A stretch of 64,000 nt of DNA. Source: G965204755 sp965243415 (GTDB lineage Bacteria > Acidobacteriota > Vicinamibacteria > Marinacidobacterales > Marinacidobacteraceae). The position numbers and the translations under genes are program-made. Shown here piece by piece: positions 1 through 7,841 of this stretch. The notes under the pieces were generated by a model. That model did not search any database. It was not told the origin of the DNA and saw only the letters and a list, made by a program, of their open reading frames with translations. Where the stretch lies: assembly GCA_965243415.1 (NCBI GenBank), contig OZ251549.1, forward strand, positions 3,534,001-3,598,000. Direction: 5' to 3'. The first letter of the stretch is position 1. The number at the start of each line of letters is the position of its first letter.

Positions 1-849
1 CCAGGTGTCCATCCCGAACTGGTCCTCGGACTGCGGGATCACCTGGAACTTCCACCGGTGTTCGCCGGTCTTCGCGTCGTAGGCGAGGATGTCGCCGGGG
101 ATGTTCTCGATCCTCGTCTGGTGGTAACCCTGCGCGTGGGAGTTGCCGACGATCACCGTGCCGTTCACCACGATGGGCGGCGAGGAACTGGTGATGTAGC
201 CGACGGTCGGGGGCAGGCCCTCGTAGGGGTCGTAGTTGTGGCCGAAGTCGGCGAGCAGGTCCACCACCCCGGTCTTCGGGAAGCCTTCGATCGGCACCGG
301 CTTCCCGAAGCCTTCGAGGTGCTCGCCGGTCTTGCCGTCGAAGGCGTGGAGGAAGAAGGCCGGGCTGACGACATAGATGACCGGCCGGCCGTCCACGAAC
401 TCGTGGCCCACGCCCTTGCCGTAACTGGATCTCATGGACTCTTCCCAGCGGCGGGTGGTGGGCTCGCGATAGGTCCAGACGGTCTCGCCGGTGGCCGGGT
501 CCATGGCGACCACCGTGCGCCGGTAGCCGACGACGGTGTAGAGGAGCCCGTCTATGTAACTGGGGGTGGACTTCGAGAGGAAACTGGGTTTGGGGCCGTA
601 GTTGTCCCCGCGCCAGACCCAGGCGATCTCCAGGTCGTCGAAGTTGCCGGCGTCCACCTGGTCGAGGGTGGAGGAGCGGGTGCCCCAGGCGTCCCCGCTC
701 TGGTATCGCCACTCCCCTTCGGGGTTCCCGCGCTCCTGCGCCCCGGCGGCGAGGGCGAAGGCGCCGAGCAGCGCGGCGGCGAGCGGGAGGACGGACGGCG
801 CCGCGGCGGCCCGGGCCGGCCGGCGGAGCGACGGGTGCGTGGGGGTCAT
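1..849 (-). CDS. PQQ-type quinoprotein dehydrogenase-like beta-propeller protein (3' part beyond window)
   Basis: The minus strand reads from an ATG at 849 to the window edge without a stop, giving the first 283 residues. Residues 1-37 are an arginine-rich n-region, a hydrophobic stretch and an Ala-Gly-Ala-Gln cleavage-like site, so the protein should be exported. The mature start (WRYQSGDAWGTRSSTLDQV) and later blocks such as VVAMDPATGETVWTYR and ILAYDAKTGEHRWKF are the tryptophan-containing blades of PQQ-dependent dehydrogenases (glucose/alcohol dehydrogenase superfamily). That family oxidises an alcohol or sugar in the periplasm and passes electrons to a cytochrome or quinone; the substrate cannot be read here. 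A GGAGGA box lies 8 nt before the ATG and a TAAGAT -10-like box near 907-912, so this gene has a real leader, unlike many neighbours. Whether it is a true enzyme or only a propeller depends on the missing half. Confidence 0.8.
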   Translation of the reverse strand, partial: MTPTHPSLRRPARAAAAPSVLPLAAALLGAFALAAGAQERGNPEGEWRYQSGDAWGTRSSTLDQVDAGNFDDLEIAWVWRGDNYGPKPSFLSKSTPSYIDGLLYTVVGYRRTVVAMDPATGETVWTYREPTTRRWEESMRSSYGKGVGHEFVDGRPVIYVVSPAFFLHAFDGKTGEHLEGFGKPVPIEGFPKTGVVDLLADFGHNYDPYEGLPPTVGYITSSSPPIVVNGTVIVGNSHAQGYHQTRIENIPGDILAYDAKTGEHRWKFQVIPQSEDQFGMDTW

Positions 850-914
850 GGGTGGCAGTCCTCCCGGAGGGGCGTTCTCCCGGCGATTTTCGCGGGGGAA
901 CCGGGAATCTTACG

Positions 915-1340
915 CGCTCCCCGGGGCTTCCCGAGTGCCGCGCCGGGCCGGGGGCCGGCGAGGGTCGGGGGAGGTCAGCGCAGGACCCGCCGGAGGTTCG
1001 ACCGGTCGTCGGGCCGGCGGTGGCCTTCGTCCGGCCGGGCCGCCACGCCGGAGAACGGGGTGGCCCGGGCCGGCGCCGCCGGGTCGGTGACGAAGTCGGC
1101 GTTCCCGGTGACGAACACCCAGGTGGCGGCGCAGCGCGCTCCCCGGGGGCTTCCCGGACGCCGCCCCGGACCCGCGGGGTCAGCGCAGGACCCGCCAGAG
1201 GTTCGAGTAGTCGTCGGTCCAGCGGTGGCCGGCGTCGGGGACTGCTGCGGCGCCGGAGAACGGGGTGGCCCGGGCCAGCACCGCCGGGTCGGTGACGAAG
1301 TCGGCGTTCCAGGTGACGAGCACCCAGGTGGCGGCGTAGT
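915..1340. repeat. ~210-bp tandem duplication containing the 3' end of the downstream gene
   Basis: Two adjacent units (about 915-1133 and 1134-1340) align along their length. Each holds a short GC-rich spacer, then the last ~50 codons and stop of the spermidine-synthase-like gene read on the minus strand. The extra copy still encodes NADFVTDPAAPARATPFSG and ends RSNLRRVLR, against NADFVTDPAVLARATPFSG and YSNLWRVLR in the gene. It is therefore an orphan gene tail with no gene attached. Confidence 0.8.
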
Positions 1341-3816
1341 GGAAGCGGGCCGGGTCGGCTTCGCTCTCGGTGAGCAGCGAGATCGCCCCCAGCCGGAGCG
1401 CCTGCGCCCGGACCACCGGGACCAGGTCCACATGCCGGTTCGAGAGGTGGGCGACGATCACCCCGTCCGGCGTGAGCCGTTCCCGGTAGAGCGCGAAGGC
1501 CTCGGCGGTGAGCAGGTGGACCGGGATCCCGTCCCCGGTGAAGGCGTCGAGGACCAGGACGTCCCGCTTCGGTTCGCCGGCGGCAGCTTCCCGCTCCAGG
1601 CTGAGCCGGGCGTCGCCGAGGACCACCTCCACCGGGCCCGGCGCCTCGCGCAGGTAGGTGAAGTAACTCCGGGCGACCGCTTCCACCTGCGGGTCCAACT
1701 CGTAGAAGCGGAAGCGGTCGCCCTCCCGGGCGTGGACCGTGAGCGCCCCGGTCCCCAGGCCGATCACCCCCACCGAGAGCGGGGCGCCGGCGCGGCGGCG
1801 GGGATGGCGGGAGAGCGCCGCCTCGATGCCGGTGCCTTCGTAGTAGTAGAGGGTCGGCTCCCGGCGGCGGTCCGGGTGGAGCCACTGGGAGCCGTGGCCG
1901 ATGCCGCCGTTCCAGAGGTCGCGCCGCCACTCCGGCGTTCCCGGGTGCGCCTCCATGACCCGCACCGCCCCGTAGAAGTTCCGCCCGGCGTGGAGCGGCC
2001 GCCGGTGTTCCAGCAGGGTCACCGCCAGCGCCAGACCGGCGGTCGCCGCCGCGGCGGCCCGGAACAGGATCGCGCGTCGGCGGGAGCGCCTCCCGGCGCC
2101 GGAAGCGAAGAGCGGCGCCGTGGCGGAGAGGACCAGCGCCAGCGGGTACTCCCAGGTGTTCGGGAACAGGAGCGGGCTGAGCAGGGAGGCGGCGAGCCCC
2201 CCGGCGGCGCCGCCGGCGGTGATTCCGAGGTAGTAGCGGGTCAGGCCGGCGGGCGGCGGGCGGCGGCGGGCGATCTCGCCGTGGGCGCTCCAGCCGGCGG
2301 CGAACAGGAAGGCCAGCCCGGCGGCGGCGTGGGCGGCGAGCGGCGCGTCGAGCCCGAAGGTGAGGTCCCGGAACCAGACATACAGGCACGCCGCCGCCAG
2401 GAGGAAGACCGCCGGGGCGAGCCGGCGGCGGGGGTGCGGGCGGGCGGCGCCGAAGGCCAGGATGAAGGTGAGCAGATAGACCGCGAGGGGCAGCGTCCAG
2501 AGGAACGGCGCCGCCGCCACATCGCGGGTCAGGTGGGTGGTGACCGCGACCAGGGTGAAGGAGGCCACCGCGGCGAGGAGCGCCGGGACCGGGAGCCCGC
2601 GCCGGGGGCGGTCGTCCTCCCGGCAGGTTCGGGCGGTCCCCGCGGTCGCCGGGGTCGGGGTCGGGCGCGGCTGCGGCGCGGCGCTCCGGGGGTTCCGTCG
2701 GAGGAGGAGCGCCCCGGCGCCGAGGGCGGTCAGGGCGAGCAGGAAGTAGCCGCCGGTCCAGAGGCGGGCCTGTCGGGCCAGGCCCAGGTACGGCTCGACG
2801 GCCACCGGGTAGGCGAGCAGGCCGAGCAGCGACCCGGCGTTCGAGAGCGCGAAGAAGCGGTACACCCGCGAACCGACCCCGATCGAACCGGCCCCGATCG
2901 AACCGGCCCCGATCGAACCGACCCTCGGCGAGCCGGGACTCGCCGAATCGGGATCCGCCGCCTCGGTACCCGTCGAACCGGATCGTTCCCCGTCCGGCGC
3001 CCCGCCCCCGGGATCGGCCCCCCGGGCGCCGGCGCGCACCAGCCAGGCGGAGACCAGCGGCGTCGTGGCCGCCCCCGCGAGGAACGGCAGACCCAGGTTG
3101 GCCGCCAGCGTCCCCAGGAGGCGCAGCCCGGGCGTTTCCTCCCCGAGCGGCGCCCAGGCGGCGTCCGGGACCGGGGACGCGAACCACAGCGCCGCGCCGA
3201 GCAGACCCGCGTGGAGCAGGAGTTGGGTCCGGGGGCCCAGCCGCGCCGCCGCCAGGTGGGCGTAGAGGTAGCCGCCGAGCAGTGCCGTCTGGAAGAAGAA
3301 CAGCGCCACCGCCCAGACCATCGGCGCCCCGCCGTACCAGGGCAGCAGCGCCCGCGCCGCGAGCGGCTGCACCGAGAACAGCAGCACCGACGCCAGGAAG
3401 ATCGCCGCCCCGGCCAGCAGCCGCCCGGCCCCCCCGGCCCCGAGTCGCCCGGCCCCGAGTCGCCGGGCCCCGAGTCCCCCGCCCCCGAGTCGCCGGGCCC
3501 CGCCGGCAACGCGGCGTCCGACCCGACCGGCAACGCGGCGTCCGACCCCGCCGGCCGGAAACCGCCCGGCTCCCTCGGCAACGCGCCCGGCCCACCCGGC
3601 AACGCGGCGCGCCACCCCGCCGGCCACGAATCGCCCGACCCCGCCGGCAACGGGATGTCCGAACCCGCCGGCCACGAGGCGTCCGACCCGGCCGACAGCG
3701 GCCTCCCCGGCCCCCGCGGGCGCCGTCCGGGCCGCCCGGACCGCCGAACCGGGGCGTCCTCCGCCCCCTCCCGGAAGCGGCGCCGCGCTCGCGTTCCCGG
3801 GCGCCGGAAGGCTCAT
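1180..3816 (-). CDS. fused multi-spanning membrane / spermidine-synthase-like protein
   Basis: 878 residues from an ATG at 3816. After a disordered Gly/Ala/Arg N-terminus (about residues 1-115, built of degenerate VAGGVGR-like repeats) come many hydrophobic helices up to about residue 620, then a soluble domain. That domain carries the S-adenosylmethionine-fold motif GVIGLGTGALT, an acidic strand FYELDPQV, a GDARLSLE block and the terminal DDYSNLWRVLR typical of 'fused MFS/spermidine synthase' proteins. These are common in proteobacteria and acidobacteria; aminopropyl transfer is inferred from the fold and unproven for most members. A 15-bp minisatellite at 2866-2925 encodes a GSIGA repeat in a loop. 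The last ~50 codons are tandemly duplicated just downstream. The gene is divergent from the selenoprotein gene, with overlapping promoters. Confidence 0.8.
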   Translation of the reverse strand: MSLPAPGNASAAPLPGGGGGRPGSAVRAARTAPAGAGEAAVGRVGRLVAGGFGHPVAGGVGRFVAGGVARRVAGWAGRVAEGAGRFPAGGVGRRVAGRVGRRVAGGARRLGGGGLGARRLGAGRLGAGGAGRLLAGAAIFLASVLLFSVQPLAARALLPWYGGAPMVWAVALFFFQTALLGGYLYAHLAAARLGPRTQLLLHAGLLGAALWFASPVPDAAWAPLGEETPGLRLLGTLAANLGLPFLAGAATTPLVSAWLVRAGARGADPGGGAPDGERSGSTGTEAADPDSASPGSPRVGSIGAGSIGAGSIGVGSRVYRFFALSNAGSLLGLLAYPVAVEPYLGLARQARLWTGGYFLLALTALGAGALLLRRNPRSAAPQPRPTPTPATAGTARTCREDDRPRRGLPVPALLAAVASFTLVAVTTHLTRDVAAAPFLWTLPLAVYLLTFILAFGAARPHPRRRLAPAVFLLAAACLYVWFRDLTFGLDAPLAAHAAAGLAFLFAAGWSAHGEIARRRPPPAGLTRYYLGITAGGAAGGLAASLLSPLLFPNTWEYPLALVLSATAPLFASGAGRRSRRRAILFRAAAAATAGLALAVTLLEHRRPLHAGRNFYGAVRVMEAHPGTPEWRRDLWNGGIGHGSQWLHPDRRREPTLYYYEGTGIEAALSRHPRRRAGAPLSVGVIGLGTGALTVHAREGDRFRFYELDPQVEAVARSYFTYLREAPGPVEVVLGDARLSLEREAAAGEPKRDVLVLDAFTGDGIPVHLLTAEAFALYRERLTPDGVIVAHLSNRHVDLVPVVRAQALRLGAISLLTESEADPARFHYAATWVLVTWNADFVTDPAVLARATPFSGAAAVPDAGHRWTDDYSNLWRVLR
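2866..2925. repeat. 15-bp minisatellite, about four units, inside coding sequence
   Basis: The unit GATCGAACCGGCCCC and its variants are repeated head to tail. On the minus strand it encodes repeats of Gly-Ser-Ile-Gly-Ala in a loop between membrane helices. Being a multiple of 3, copy-number change would alter loop length without a frameshift. Confidence 0.75.
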
Positions 3817-3825
3817 GCCGCCGAA

Positions 3826-3833
3826 TAGAATAC
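3826..3833. promoter_or_regulatory. overlapping divergent -10 boxes
   Basis: TAGAAT (3826-3831, plus strand) lies 11 nt before the ATG of the selenoprotein gene. On the minus strand TATTCT (3833-3828) lies 11 nt before the ATG of the membrane/spermidine-synthase gene. The two boxes overlap, so one polymerase would exclude the other. Both transcripts would have very short leaders. This is sequence-based only. Confidence 0.55.
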
Positions 3834-3842
3834 GGACGCGAT

Positions 3843-4484
3843 ATGCCGAAGAACCGCTCCCGTTCGTCCCGCGTCCCCGCCTCCCCGAAGCCGACCGCTC
3901 CGGCCTCCGCCGCACCCCCCGCGGCCGGCGCCGGGAAGGGCGGCGGCAAGAGCGGCGGGAAGGGCGACAGCAGGGGCGGCGGGGCGGTGCTGCTGGTCGT
4001 CGCCGGCCTGCTGGCTGTCGGCGGCGCCGTCTTCTTCGTCTCCGCCTTCGGGGACGACACCACCGAGACCGCCGCGGCCATCCGCTACGACACCCCGGAC
4101 CGGGCGGCGACCGCCGCGGCCCAGGATCTGGCGCCGGAAGTCGGCAAACCGTTCCCCTACTTCGACAGCCCGGAGGAAGCGCGCCCGTTCCCGGTGACCC
4201 TGCCGCCGACGAGTTACACGAACGAGACCCTGCAGCACGCCTACACGCTCGCCAAGGAGATGCCCGAGGTCCTGGTCCAACTGCCCTGTCTCTGCGGCTG
4301 CCACTCGGTCTCCGAGGATCACGGCAGTCTCCTCGACTGCTATGTGGACGACCACGCCGCCACTTGAAGCACCTGTCTCCAGGAGGTCCTCCTGGCCAAG
4401 CAGATGACCGACGACGGCGCCACCCCGGAAGAGATCCGCGAAGCGATCTTCGAGCACGAGTTCACCGACATCTCCCTCCGGTAA
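3843..4484 (+). CDS. PCYCGC-type thiol protein with a predicted selenocysteine (TGA, codon 175)
   Basis: 213 residues if the in-frame TGA at 4365-4367 is read as selenocysteine; a conventional caller would stop after 174. Residues 1-47 are a basic, low-complexity cytoplasmic tail, 48-70 a single membrane helix, and the rest should be periplasmic. The domain matches the PCYCGC family (Pfam PF13798, function unknown): PCLCGC at 148-153, an HGSLLDCYV block with Cys166, then DDHAAT-Sec-STC, and finally EEIREAIFEHEF. In the family the segment after the DHA block carries a Cys-x-x-Cys pair; here the first Cys is the TGA and the second is Cys178, giving Sec-x-x-Cys. Codon bias and homology continue for 38 codons beyond the TGA to a TAA at 4482-4484. 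A SECIS-like hairpin follows the TGA directly. A thiol redox or metal-binding role is inference. SelA, SelB, SelC and SelD are not in this window. Confidence 0.8.
4365..4395 (+). promoter_or_regulatory. UGA codon and bacterial SECIS-like hairpin
   Basis: Starting 11 nt after the TGA is a perfect inverted repeat, CCAGGAGG (4379-4386), T, CCTCCTGG (4388-4395). The tip of the hairpin presents GGU, whose first G is 18 nt after the TGA. Known bacterial SECIS elements are short hairpins within the coding sequence just downstream of UGA, with a GGU in the apical loop at about this distance, bound by SelB. Position, stem and apical sequence all agree. Confidence 0.7.
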
Positions 4485-4740
4485 CCCCCCCACCCCGCCC
4501 CGCCGCGGACCGTCGCGGCCCCCCGCCGCCGGACGCGCGCAGTCCGGTCCGCGCCGCCGACCGCTCCCCGGCGGCTGCCGGCCCCGCCCCGCCCGGCGCC
4601 CCGGTCCCGCGCCCCTTCGCCGCGCCAGGCTCCACCGGAGTCGCCGCCCTCCGACCGGCCACCGCTTCCGCGGCCTCGAGATCGTCCCCGCCTCCGCCGA
4701 CTCCGCCGCCGAACCCCTCCCCCCGCCGAGACCCTCCCCG
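4485..4740. other. intergenic, no gene seen
   Basis: C-rich sequence between the selenoprotein stop and the MuF array. The last ~50 bases resemble the region just before the start codon of the other two MuF genes. No convincing coding frame, terminator or RNA was found. Confidence 0.5.
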
Positions 4741-4823
4741 ATGACGGACCGCCCCCGCGCCCCGGCTTCCGGTCCTCGGGGCCGGCGCCGAAGGAGGCCC
4801 TCGACTACTTCCGGGGCCGCGCG

Positions 4824-5996
4824 TTGTGGCCCAGCTTCTCCTTCCGTGATGTCTGGCACCATGAGCACGCCTACGCCTTCACTGTCGCCAAGGCCATGGA
4901 AGTGGATCTCCTGGAGGTCATCCGCGCCGAAATCGACAAGGCCATCGCGGAAGACCGGACCCTTCGGCAGTTCCAGGAGGGCCTCACACCGATCCTCCAG
5001 AAGAGGGACTGGTGGGGGAAGAAGGAAATGGAGGACCCGAAGACGGGGGAGATCGTGCGGGCCCAACTCGGGAGCCCTCGCCGCCTCCGCACGATCTACG
5101 AGTCCAACCTACGTGCCGCGCGCGCCGCCGGACAGTGGGACCGCGCGCAGCGGACGAAGACCACCCACCCCTACTTCCTCTACGAACTCGGCCCCGGCGA
5201 GAAGCACCAGGACGAACACGAGGCTTGGGCCGGAACCATCCTGCCGGTGGACGACCCCTGGTGGAACGACCACTTCCCCCCGAACGGCTGGGACTGCGAG
5301 TGTCGCGTCCGCCAGATCAGCAGGCGCGACGCCGAACGCCGCGGCGGCGCCACGGCGCGCCCGCCACGGAAGGCCGAGAAGATGACCAATCCCCGGACGG
5401 GGATGCGGTTCGAGGTGGACGAGGGCCTCGATCCCGCCTGGGCCTCGAACCCCGGCAAGTACCGCGGGCCGGTCCTGATGGAACACCTGATCGCACAGAT
5501 CGAGGGCGACCCTCCAACAGGTAGCGCCATCCTCGATCGGGTCCTCGGCGGGCCGATCTTCGCCGGCTTCCAGATCGAACCCGAAGGCGACCTCCCGGTC
5601 GGTCTCCTGGATCACGGAGTCCGGACTTGGCTCGGCTCCTCGACCCCTCTGGTGCGTCTGCCCGCCCGCATCATGGAAAAGCAGGAGGGGCGGCACTCCG
5701 ACCCGACCCGGCACTCGGGACACAAGGAACTTCCGGCCGACGCCTACCGGCACCTTCCTCAGATCATGGGGAACCCTGCCGCCGTCTTCGTTTCCCATGT
5801 GACCAGGCCCGAGGATCGGCGCCACCGCCTGAACCTGTTCGGAAAAGTGAACGGAAAGGGCTACCTGGCGGTCGTCGAACGCAACCCCGGAACCGACAAG
5901 GTCGAACTGATCAGTTTCCGAAGAAGCCGCCGACCGAAGGAGATCGGGTCGATGCTCCGCCGCGCCCTCGAAATCATCCGCAATCCGACGCCATGA
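4824..5996 (+). CDS. MuF-domain protein, array copy 1, with PBECR-like C-terminal nuclease domain
   Basis: 390 residues from a TTG at 4824. The head (FRDVWHHEHAYAFTVAKAM onward) and the signature PWWNDHFPPNGWDCECRV near residues 146-163 identify a phage Mu F-like (minor head, Pfam PF04233) domain. After GLDPAWASNPGK the tail is unique: an RTWLGSSTPLVRLPARIMEK block and a C-terminal VELISFRRSR strand. It resembles the tail of copy 3 and the PBECR (phage-Barnase-EndoU-ColicinE5/D-RelE) nucleases often fused to MuF. The true start is unclear: the ATG at 4741 aligns with the start of copies 2 and 3 (MTDRPRAP against MADRPERP) but is in another frame, because copy 1 is one base shorter between 4741 and 4800. 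Either translation begins at TTG 4824 or the N-terminus is frameshifted. No immunity gene follows. Confidence 0.7.
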   Translation: MWPSFSFRDVWHHEHAYAFTVAKAMEVDLLEVIRAEIDKAIAEDRTLRQFQEGLTPILQKRDWWGKKEMEDPKTGEIVRAQLGSPRRLRTIYESNLRAARAAGQWDRAQRTKTTHPYFLYELGPGEKHQDEHEAWAGTILPVDDPWWNDHFPPNGWDCECRVRQISRRDAERRGGATARPPRKAEKMTNPRTGMRFEVDEGLDPAWASNPGKYRGPVLMEHLIAQIEGDPPTGSAILDRVLGGPIFAGFQIEPEGDLPVGLLDHGVRTWLGSSTPLVRLPARIMEKQEGRHSDPTRHSGHKELPADAYRHLPQIMGNPAAVFVSHVTRPEDRRHRLNLFGKVNGKGYLAVVERNPGTDKVELISFRRSRRPKEIGSMLRRALEIIRNPTP

Positions 5997-5997
5997 G

Positions 5998-6170
5998 CAG
6001 GTGGGACTGCGCCTGGTAGTCCCGTGGGGCCGCCCGGCAGGCTCCGAAATAAACCCGCCGCTCGGCCAAGACGCCGAGTCCTTTTCTGTTGGGCTTCCAG
6101 GCACCCCTCATCGCCGTAGGCGCGTCCGTAGGGGCGACGGCCCTTAGGGGAAGGATAACACGACCCGGCA
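5998..6170. repeat. array end repeat R2, copy 1
   Basis: GTGGGACTGCGCCTGGTAGT, a GGGGCCGCCCGG block, a TGTTGGG...CCAGGCA block and a CGACGGCCCTT block recur in the same order after copy 3 (9420-9575). The two copies frame the array and suggest that its ends are homologous, a likely substrate for recombination. Confidence 0.65.
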
Positions 6171-6182
6171 AGAAGAATCGGC

Positions 6183-6238
6183 GTGATCTCGCTTCACCCG
6201 GTTGACGATGATCGGGCCCAGGTCGAGCGCATGATCCC
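6183..6238 (+). pseudogene. orphan C-terminal toxin tail left in the array
   Basis: The codons for ISLHPVDDDRAQVERMI align with VISFHPIDDGWAHVERMI at the end of MuF copy 3 (9299-9355). No head domain is attached; the sequence passes directly into repeat R1. It is the stump of a further, lost array member or a displaced toxin cassette. Confidence 0.7.
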
Positions 6239-7233
6239 GGCGCACGGTGGGGCCTCCCCCACGGCCGAAGCCGATGGAACCCCACCTGGCACTCACTCTT
6301 CCGAGGAAGAGGGCTACGGCCGGGAGAATTACACCGTGTCGCGTGCGCCGTGCGCGAAGGTAGCACGATGGCCGCCGGGCACCCCGGCGCGAACCGCGGG
6401 GCCCCGCGCCTCCGCTCCCGTGCCGGGCACCCCTCCGCGCTTCCCGCCCGCACCGCAAAACGCTTCCGCGCCCCCGGAACCGACCCCGATGGCTGACCGA
6501 CCCGAGCGCCCCCGGCTCCCATTCCCGGGACCCGCGCCGAACGAAGCCCTCGAGTACTTCCGCTTCCGCGGCCTGAGAGTCGGCTTCGACTACCGCGATG
6601 TCTGGCGGGAGGAGCACGCCCTCGCCTTCACCGTCGCCAAGGCGATGGAGATCGACCTGCTCAAGGAGATCCGCGCCGCGCTCGACCGGGCCCTCGCCGA
6701 AGGTCGGACGCTCCGGCAGTTCCAGGAGGACCTCACGCCGATCCTCCGGAGGCGCGGCTGGTGGGGGAAGAAGATGATGGAGGATCCGAAGACCGGGGAG
6801 AGGGTGCGGGCGCAACTCGGCAGTCCGAACCGCCTCCGCACCATCTACGAGTCCAACCTCTGCGCCGCCCGCGCCGCCGGGCAGTGGGACCGGGCGCAGC
6901 GGACGAAGGACACCCACCCCTTCTTCCTCTACGAACCCGCCCTCCACGAATGCACTCCCGGCGAGAACCACTGCGACCGGCACCGGGCCTGGGCCGGAAC
7001 CATCCTGCCGGTGGACGACCCCTGGTGGGACGACCACTTCCCCCCGAACGGCTGGGGCTGCCGGTGCCGCGTCCGCCAGATCAGCCGGCGCGAAGCCGGC
7101 CGCCGCGGCGGCGTCACCGACCCCCCGCCCCGAAAGGAAGTCTCCTGGTGGAACCGGCGCGCCGGCCGGTTCGAGAGAGTGGACGAGGGACTCGACCCGG
7201 CCTGGGCCACGAATCCCGGAAAGCACCGGGAGC
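6239..7233. repeat. ~1-kb direct repeat R1, copy 1 (upstream region and MuF head)
   Basis: Nearly identical to 7842-8830. It contains ~250 bp of upstream DNA and the first ~247 codons of the MuF gene. Only scattered substitutions separate the copies. Identity stops sharply at the GKHR codons, where the two C-terminal domains diverge. Confidence 0.85.
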
Positions 7234-7823
7234 GCGTCCTGGCCGGTCGCCTCGACGGCAGGGTCGATGCTGCAGACCGCCAACTCGCCGCCGCCGCGCA
7301 CCGATCCCTGATGCGGAGTCCGCTCCTCGAGGATTTCCACCAACAGATCGTGGACTACGGGCGGCGACACCCGGACGAGGCGAAAGCCCGCAGGGTCGAG
7401 ATCCGGGACCGCGTCTTCGAGCAGCGACTCGGCGACTTCTGGATCGCGCTGCTGGACGAACGGGCGCGCAGGGCCCTGAAGGCTCCGGCCGGCGCCGAAC
7501 TCCGCCCGACCCTGCTGGTTCGACTGTCACCGGAGACCGCTCTCAAGCAGTTGAAACACCTGGACCCCGAGAAGCACCGACAGCCTCTCCGACTGAGCGA
7601 CTACCGCCGGCTCACCGACATCATCGAAGACGGCGACCTGACCGTCAACGAAGACGGGAAACACCTCTCGTTCGTCCACTTCGACGGACACTGGTACGAA
7701 GCGGTGATCAAGCAGACCTCCAACAACGAACTCTTCCTGAAGACCTTCCACAAGGTTCAGAATCGAGACCTCGCACGCACAAAACGACGTTCTGCCGGGG
7801 CGGGGAACTCGGTGGCCCGCTAA
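6489..7823 (+). CDS. MuF-domain polymorphic toxin-like protein, array copy 2
   Basis: 444 residues. The start ATG at 6489 is preferred because MADRPERPRLPFPG is shared with copy 3; the frame is open further upstream only through the repeat and the orphan tail. Residues about 30-110 form a helical segment (VAKAMEIDLLKEIR and neighbours), and PWWDDHFPPNGWGCRCRV near 178-195 is the MuF signature. From residue ~247 the tail differs completely from copies 1 and 3: SPLLEDFHQQIVDYGRR, then ALLDERARRALKAP, RPTLLVRLSPET and a C-terminal WYEAVIKQTSNNELFLKTF strand pair. The terminal part has the strand layout of a PBECR- or RelE-type fold, but the family is not certain. The known MuF polymorphic toxins pair a head domain with exchangeable toxin tails. 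No neighbouring immunity gene or phage structural gene is present. Confidence 0.75.
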   Translation: MADRPERPRLPFPGPAPNEALEYFRFRGLRVGFDYRDVWREEHALAFTVAKAMEIDLLKEIRAALDRALAEGRTLRQFQEDLTPILRRRGWWGKKMMEDPKTGERVRAQLGSPNRLRTIYESNLCAARAAGQWDRAQRTKDTHPFFLYEPALHECTPGENHCDRHRAWAGTILPVDDPWWDDHFPPNGWGCRCRVRQISRREAGRRGGVTDPPPRKEVSWWNRRAGRFERVDEGLDPAWATNPGKHRERVLAGRLDGRVDAADRQLAAAAHRSLMRSPLLEDFHQQIVDYGRRHPDEAKARRVEIRDRVFEQRLGDFWIALLDERARRALKAPAGAELRPTLLVRLSPETALKQLKHLDPEKHRQPLRLSDYRRLTDIIEDGDLTVNEDGKHLSFVHFDGHWYEAVIKQTSNNELFLKTFHKVQNRDLARTKRRSAGAGNSVAR

Positions 7824-7841
7824 CCGGCGATTCAATGGGTG

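Noticed and set aside
58..3828. A 1256-codon open frame on the plus strand
   Set aside because: It is antisense to the quinoprotein and spermidine-synthase-like genes and has no recognisable motif.
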